DNA of 64,000 bases from Salsipaludibacter albus (GTDB lineage: Bacteria; Actinomycetota; Nitriliruptoria; Nitriliruptorales; Nitriliruptoraceae). The stretch spans positions 59,822 through 123,821 of the forward strand of contig NZ_JAHOPH010000012.1 of the NCBI RefSeq assembly GCF_019798055.1, given 5' to 3'. The translations under genes were made by a program, and so were the position numbers. The notes under the pieces are model-generated. The model was not told where the DNA came from, did not search any database, and saw only the letters and a list, made by a program, of their open reading frames with translations. This document shows, piece after piece, positions 61,884 to 64,000 of the stretch (positions are counted from its first letter, which is position 1; each line of letters starts with the position of its first letter).

Positions 61884-63964
61884 CTACCCGTCGGCCGAGC
61901 GGACGACGGTGAAGCCGCCCGGAACGACGACGGCCACGATGCTGTCCCCGTCGGAGGTGGACGAGGTCACCTCGCGGCCGAGGCTGTCGAAGGTGGTGGC
62001 GACCACGCCCTCGGCGCCGTCGACGACCACCCGCCGGGTGCGCCGGTGCAGGTCGAAGCTGCGCAGCAGCACCTGCGCCCGGGACCCGTCCCGCAGCGTC
62101 AGCCACTCCAGGGCCGGCTGGACCAGCACGGCGTCCACGGCCACCTCGGCCTTCGGCCGCAGCGTCTGAAGCGCCACGGTCGCCTCGCCGGGTCCGGCAG
62201 GTGCGGACAGGCGTCCCTCGACGGCCAGGTAGCCCTCGGTCGGGGTCACGCCCTGGTCGCCCGCGCCACCCGTGTCGATCGGGCGGCCACGCGGCGTGTC
62301 CATCCCGACCTGGAGGAGCTGGCCGTCGTCGGTCGTGCGGTGGAACACCGGCTGCAGCCACTGGCGGTCCCGGGTGGGGAGGTCGACCGCCAGCGACACG
62401 CGGGCGCGCCCGTCCAGCTGCAGGTTTGCGCCACCACTCCACTGGCCCTCGCCGGTCCATGCCGACTCCGGCGTCACGACCTCGGCACGGGGTCCGTCCC
62501 CGGCCGACTCGGCCTCCACGACCTGCCAGGTCACGTGCTCGGTCCGCGTGGCGACCCGTGCCCACGTCGCGACCTCGGGCCGGCGGTCGAGCTCGATCAT
62601 CGACAGCAGGCCGTGGATGGTCGACTCGGCCCCGCTGTTGCGGTTGATGGTCCCACCGGTGTCGATCCCGTCGTAGGTCCGACCGGTGGCGGGGTCGTAC
62701 ATCGGCTCGCCCGCGGGGTTGTTGCCGAAGTACCAGGCAGCCGCCACGCCGGCGAGCTCGTCGAAGGACTCCCGGCCGGTCGCGTCACCGCTGGCCAGAA
62801 GGTTCTGCAGGGTCGCGTCGGCGCCGTAGGCGATCTGGGTCAGGTCGATCGGGGTGGGCAGCCAACCGTTCTCGGGACCGCCCTGGGCGAGCACGTGCGG
62901 GGTGAACGAGCCGGTCTCGCGGACGGCGACGTCGCGCAGGTCGGCGTCACCGAGCACGATCGACGCCCGCGCCAGCGCACCGGCCATCTGGTCACCCCAG
63001 GCATGCCAGACGGTCCGTGATTGGGCCCACGGCATGATCGCGCGGTACGGCCAGTCGTGGGTCGTGCCGAGCTGCATCATCGCGATGCCCTCGGCGAGCC
63101 GGCGCAGTGCGGTGGCCGCACCGGCGTCGGTCCCACCGGCGTCGAGGTAGGCGGAGAGCCCGAGCACGGCCTCCGACGAGGCGTCGGCGCCGTCGGCGAT
63201 CAGCCATGCCGGCCAGTCCAGTCCGTCCACGACCTGGGTGGTGCCGTACGACTCGTCGAGCCGCTCGCGCTCGACCGCCTCGACGGACAGCACGAGCCGG
63301 TCCTCGAGGAAGTCGGCGAAGTCCGGGTCGACGTCCACGAAGGTCGCCCACCCCTCCCCCAGTGCCCAGATCGTGCGGGCCAACCAGTACGAGTCGGCCG
63401 AGTCGCTGGGGTCGGGCAGCTCCACGGGCTCCGCGCTGGGGTTGAGCGTCCCGTCGGGCTGCATCCACAGCACGACGTTGCCGGCGTTCGGGCCGGTCGC
63501 GGTCTGGAGGTAGGTCAGCCCACGCAGCAGCTCTCGTGCCATCTCCAGGCTGTGGTCGTCACCGAACAGCTCGTGGTGGCGCAGGTACACCACGGCCGCC
63601 CGGGAGATGTCGTCGGCGTTGAAGGCTCCCTGGCCCCACGTGTCGGTGGCAGGGTCGTAGGTCCCCCCGCCGACCCGTTCGTAGACGTCGCCCTCGCGAC
63701 GGTCGGCGTAGGTCCACAGCATCCCGATCGTCGGGTCGACGTCGAGGGCGTAGGTCGTGTGGCCCGCCTGCTCGGGCGGGTCCACCTCGTCGCCGAGGAA
63801 GTCCAAGTGGGCGAGGTTGGTCAGGGGGTCGGCCGGGGGGCGTCCTGGGCGGACGAGGTCGCGGGTGCGACGAGCGCGACCACGAGCGCGAGCACGACGA
63901 GGCCGGCCCACACCGGGGAGCGAGGCCGGTGGCGCGAGGGTTGGAGGAGGGGGGACGAGGACAT
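61884..63964 (-). CDS. Secreted six-hairpin glycosidase-like protein; signal peptide out of frame
   Basis: From ATG 63964 (GAAGG upstream) one frame gives a signal peptide, PVWAGLVVLALVVALVAPAT and SSAQDAPR, then stops. The body is in the next frame from about 63835: ADPLTNLAHLDFLGDEVDPP, MLWTYADRREGDVY, FNADDISRAAVVYLRHHELF, SYWLARTIWALGEGWATF, VWHAWGDQMAGALA and NRNSGAESTIHGLLSMIELD. Adding a base to the six-G run at 63835-63840 would join them. The helical repeats resemble the (alpha/alpha)6 barrel of glycosidases; the last 200 residues are beta-rich. Substrate unknown. Confidence 0.65.
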
Positions 63965-64000
63965 GGGGGAAGCCTTCGGTCGGGTCAGGCATGGGGGGGT

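Overview
The window is 64 kb of very GC-rich DNA, dense with genes on both strands and using many GTG and a few TTG starts. CarD, three F420-type luciferase-like (LLM) oxidoreductases, a DUF6325/SHOCT gene pair and a twin-motif KatG point to a high-GC Gram-positive actinobacterium, probably a deep-branching one. No rRNA, tRNA, phage, transposase or CRISPR array was seen. Genus cannot be fixed from the sequence alone.

Layout. 1-5.3 kb: 5' end of glgC (leftward), a DUF445 membrane protein, an about 1 kb gene-free stretch holding a candidate structured RNA of about 500 nt on the minus strand, carD, a methyltransferase, an ankyrin protein and 5-formyl-THF cyclo-ligase. 5.3-11 kb: two tandem secreted M14 zinc carboxypeptidases; the downstream copy carries a PA domain that the upstream copy lacks. 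11.2-17 kb: a leftward branched-chain-amino-acid-type ABC operon (livH-livM-livG-livF order of transcription) divergent from its substrate-binding lipoprotein, whose two halves are in swapped order (apparent circular permutation). 17-25 kb: LLM enzyme, SDR, HPF-like protein, ABC exporter, a lipoprotein with a membrane segment, SHOCT and DUF6325 proteins, and amylosucrase. 25-30.5 kb: PLP sulfhydrylase/CGS-like enzyme and a two-gene route for trans-3-hydroxy-L-proline (dehydratase, then pyrroline-carboxylate reductase-like), class V aminotransferase and a VOC protein. 30.6-38 kb: sugar-dehydrogenase-like lipoprotein, 6-phosphogluconate dehydrogenase, a lone AMP-binding C-terminal-like domain, a LigD-type phosphoesterase, an LLM enzyme, a DacZ-like diadenylate cyclase, and a nucleoside hydrolase plus PfkB kinase pair. 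38-43 kb: a third M14 peptidase and a subtilase. 43-53 kb: MerR regulator, DUF4389 protein, aldo/keto reductase, frameshifted penicillin acylase, SDR, alpha/beta hydrolase, a P-loop/LLM fusion and Tag. 53-64 kb: katG, a four-domain fusion, CsbD, phosphofructokinase, a frameshifted MetE-like gene, a methyltransferase, an excalibur protein and a secreted six-hairpin protein whose signal peptide is out of frame.

Carbon storage and central sugar metabolism (GlgC, amylosucrase, Gnd, PFK), peptide scavenging (three M14 peptidases, S8 protease, Liv-type importer) and oxidative-stress defence (KatG) recur. The most unusual items are the permuted binding protein, the unassigned structured RNA, the domain fusions and the remnant mini-cistron before the hydroxyproline dehydratase. 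Three genes in the last 16 kb are each broken by a single base, two of them in G/C homopolymers and one at a possible CC-to-C contraction. This looks more like assembly indels than true decay.
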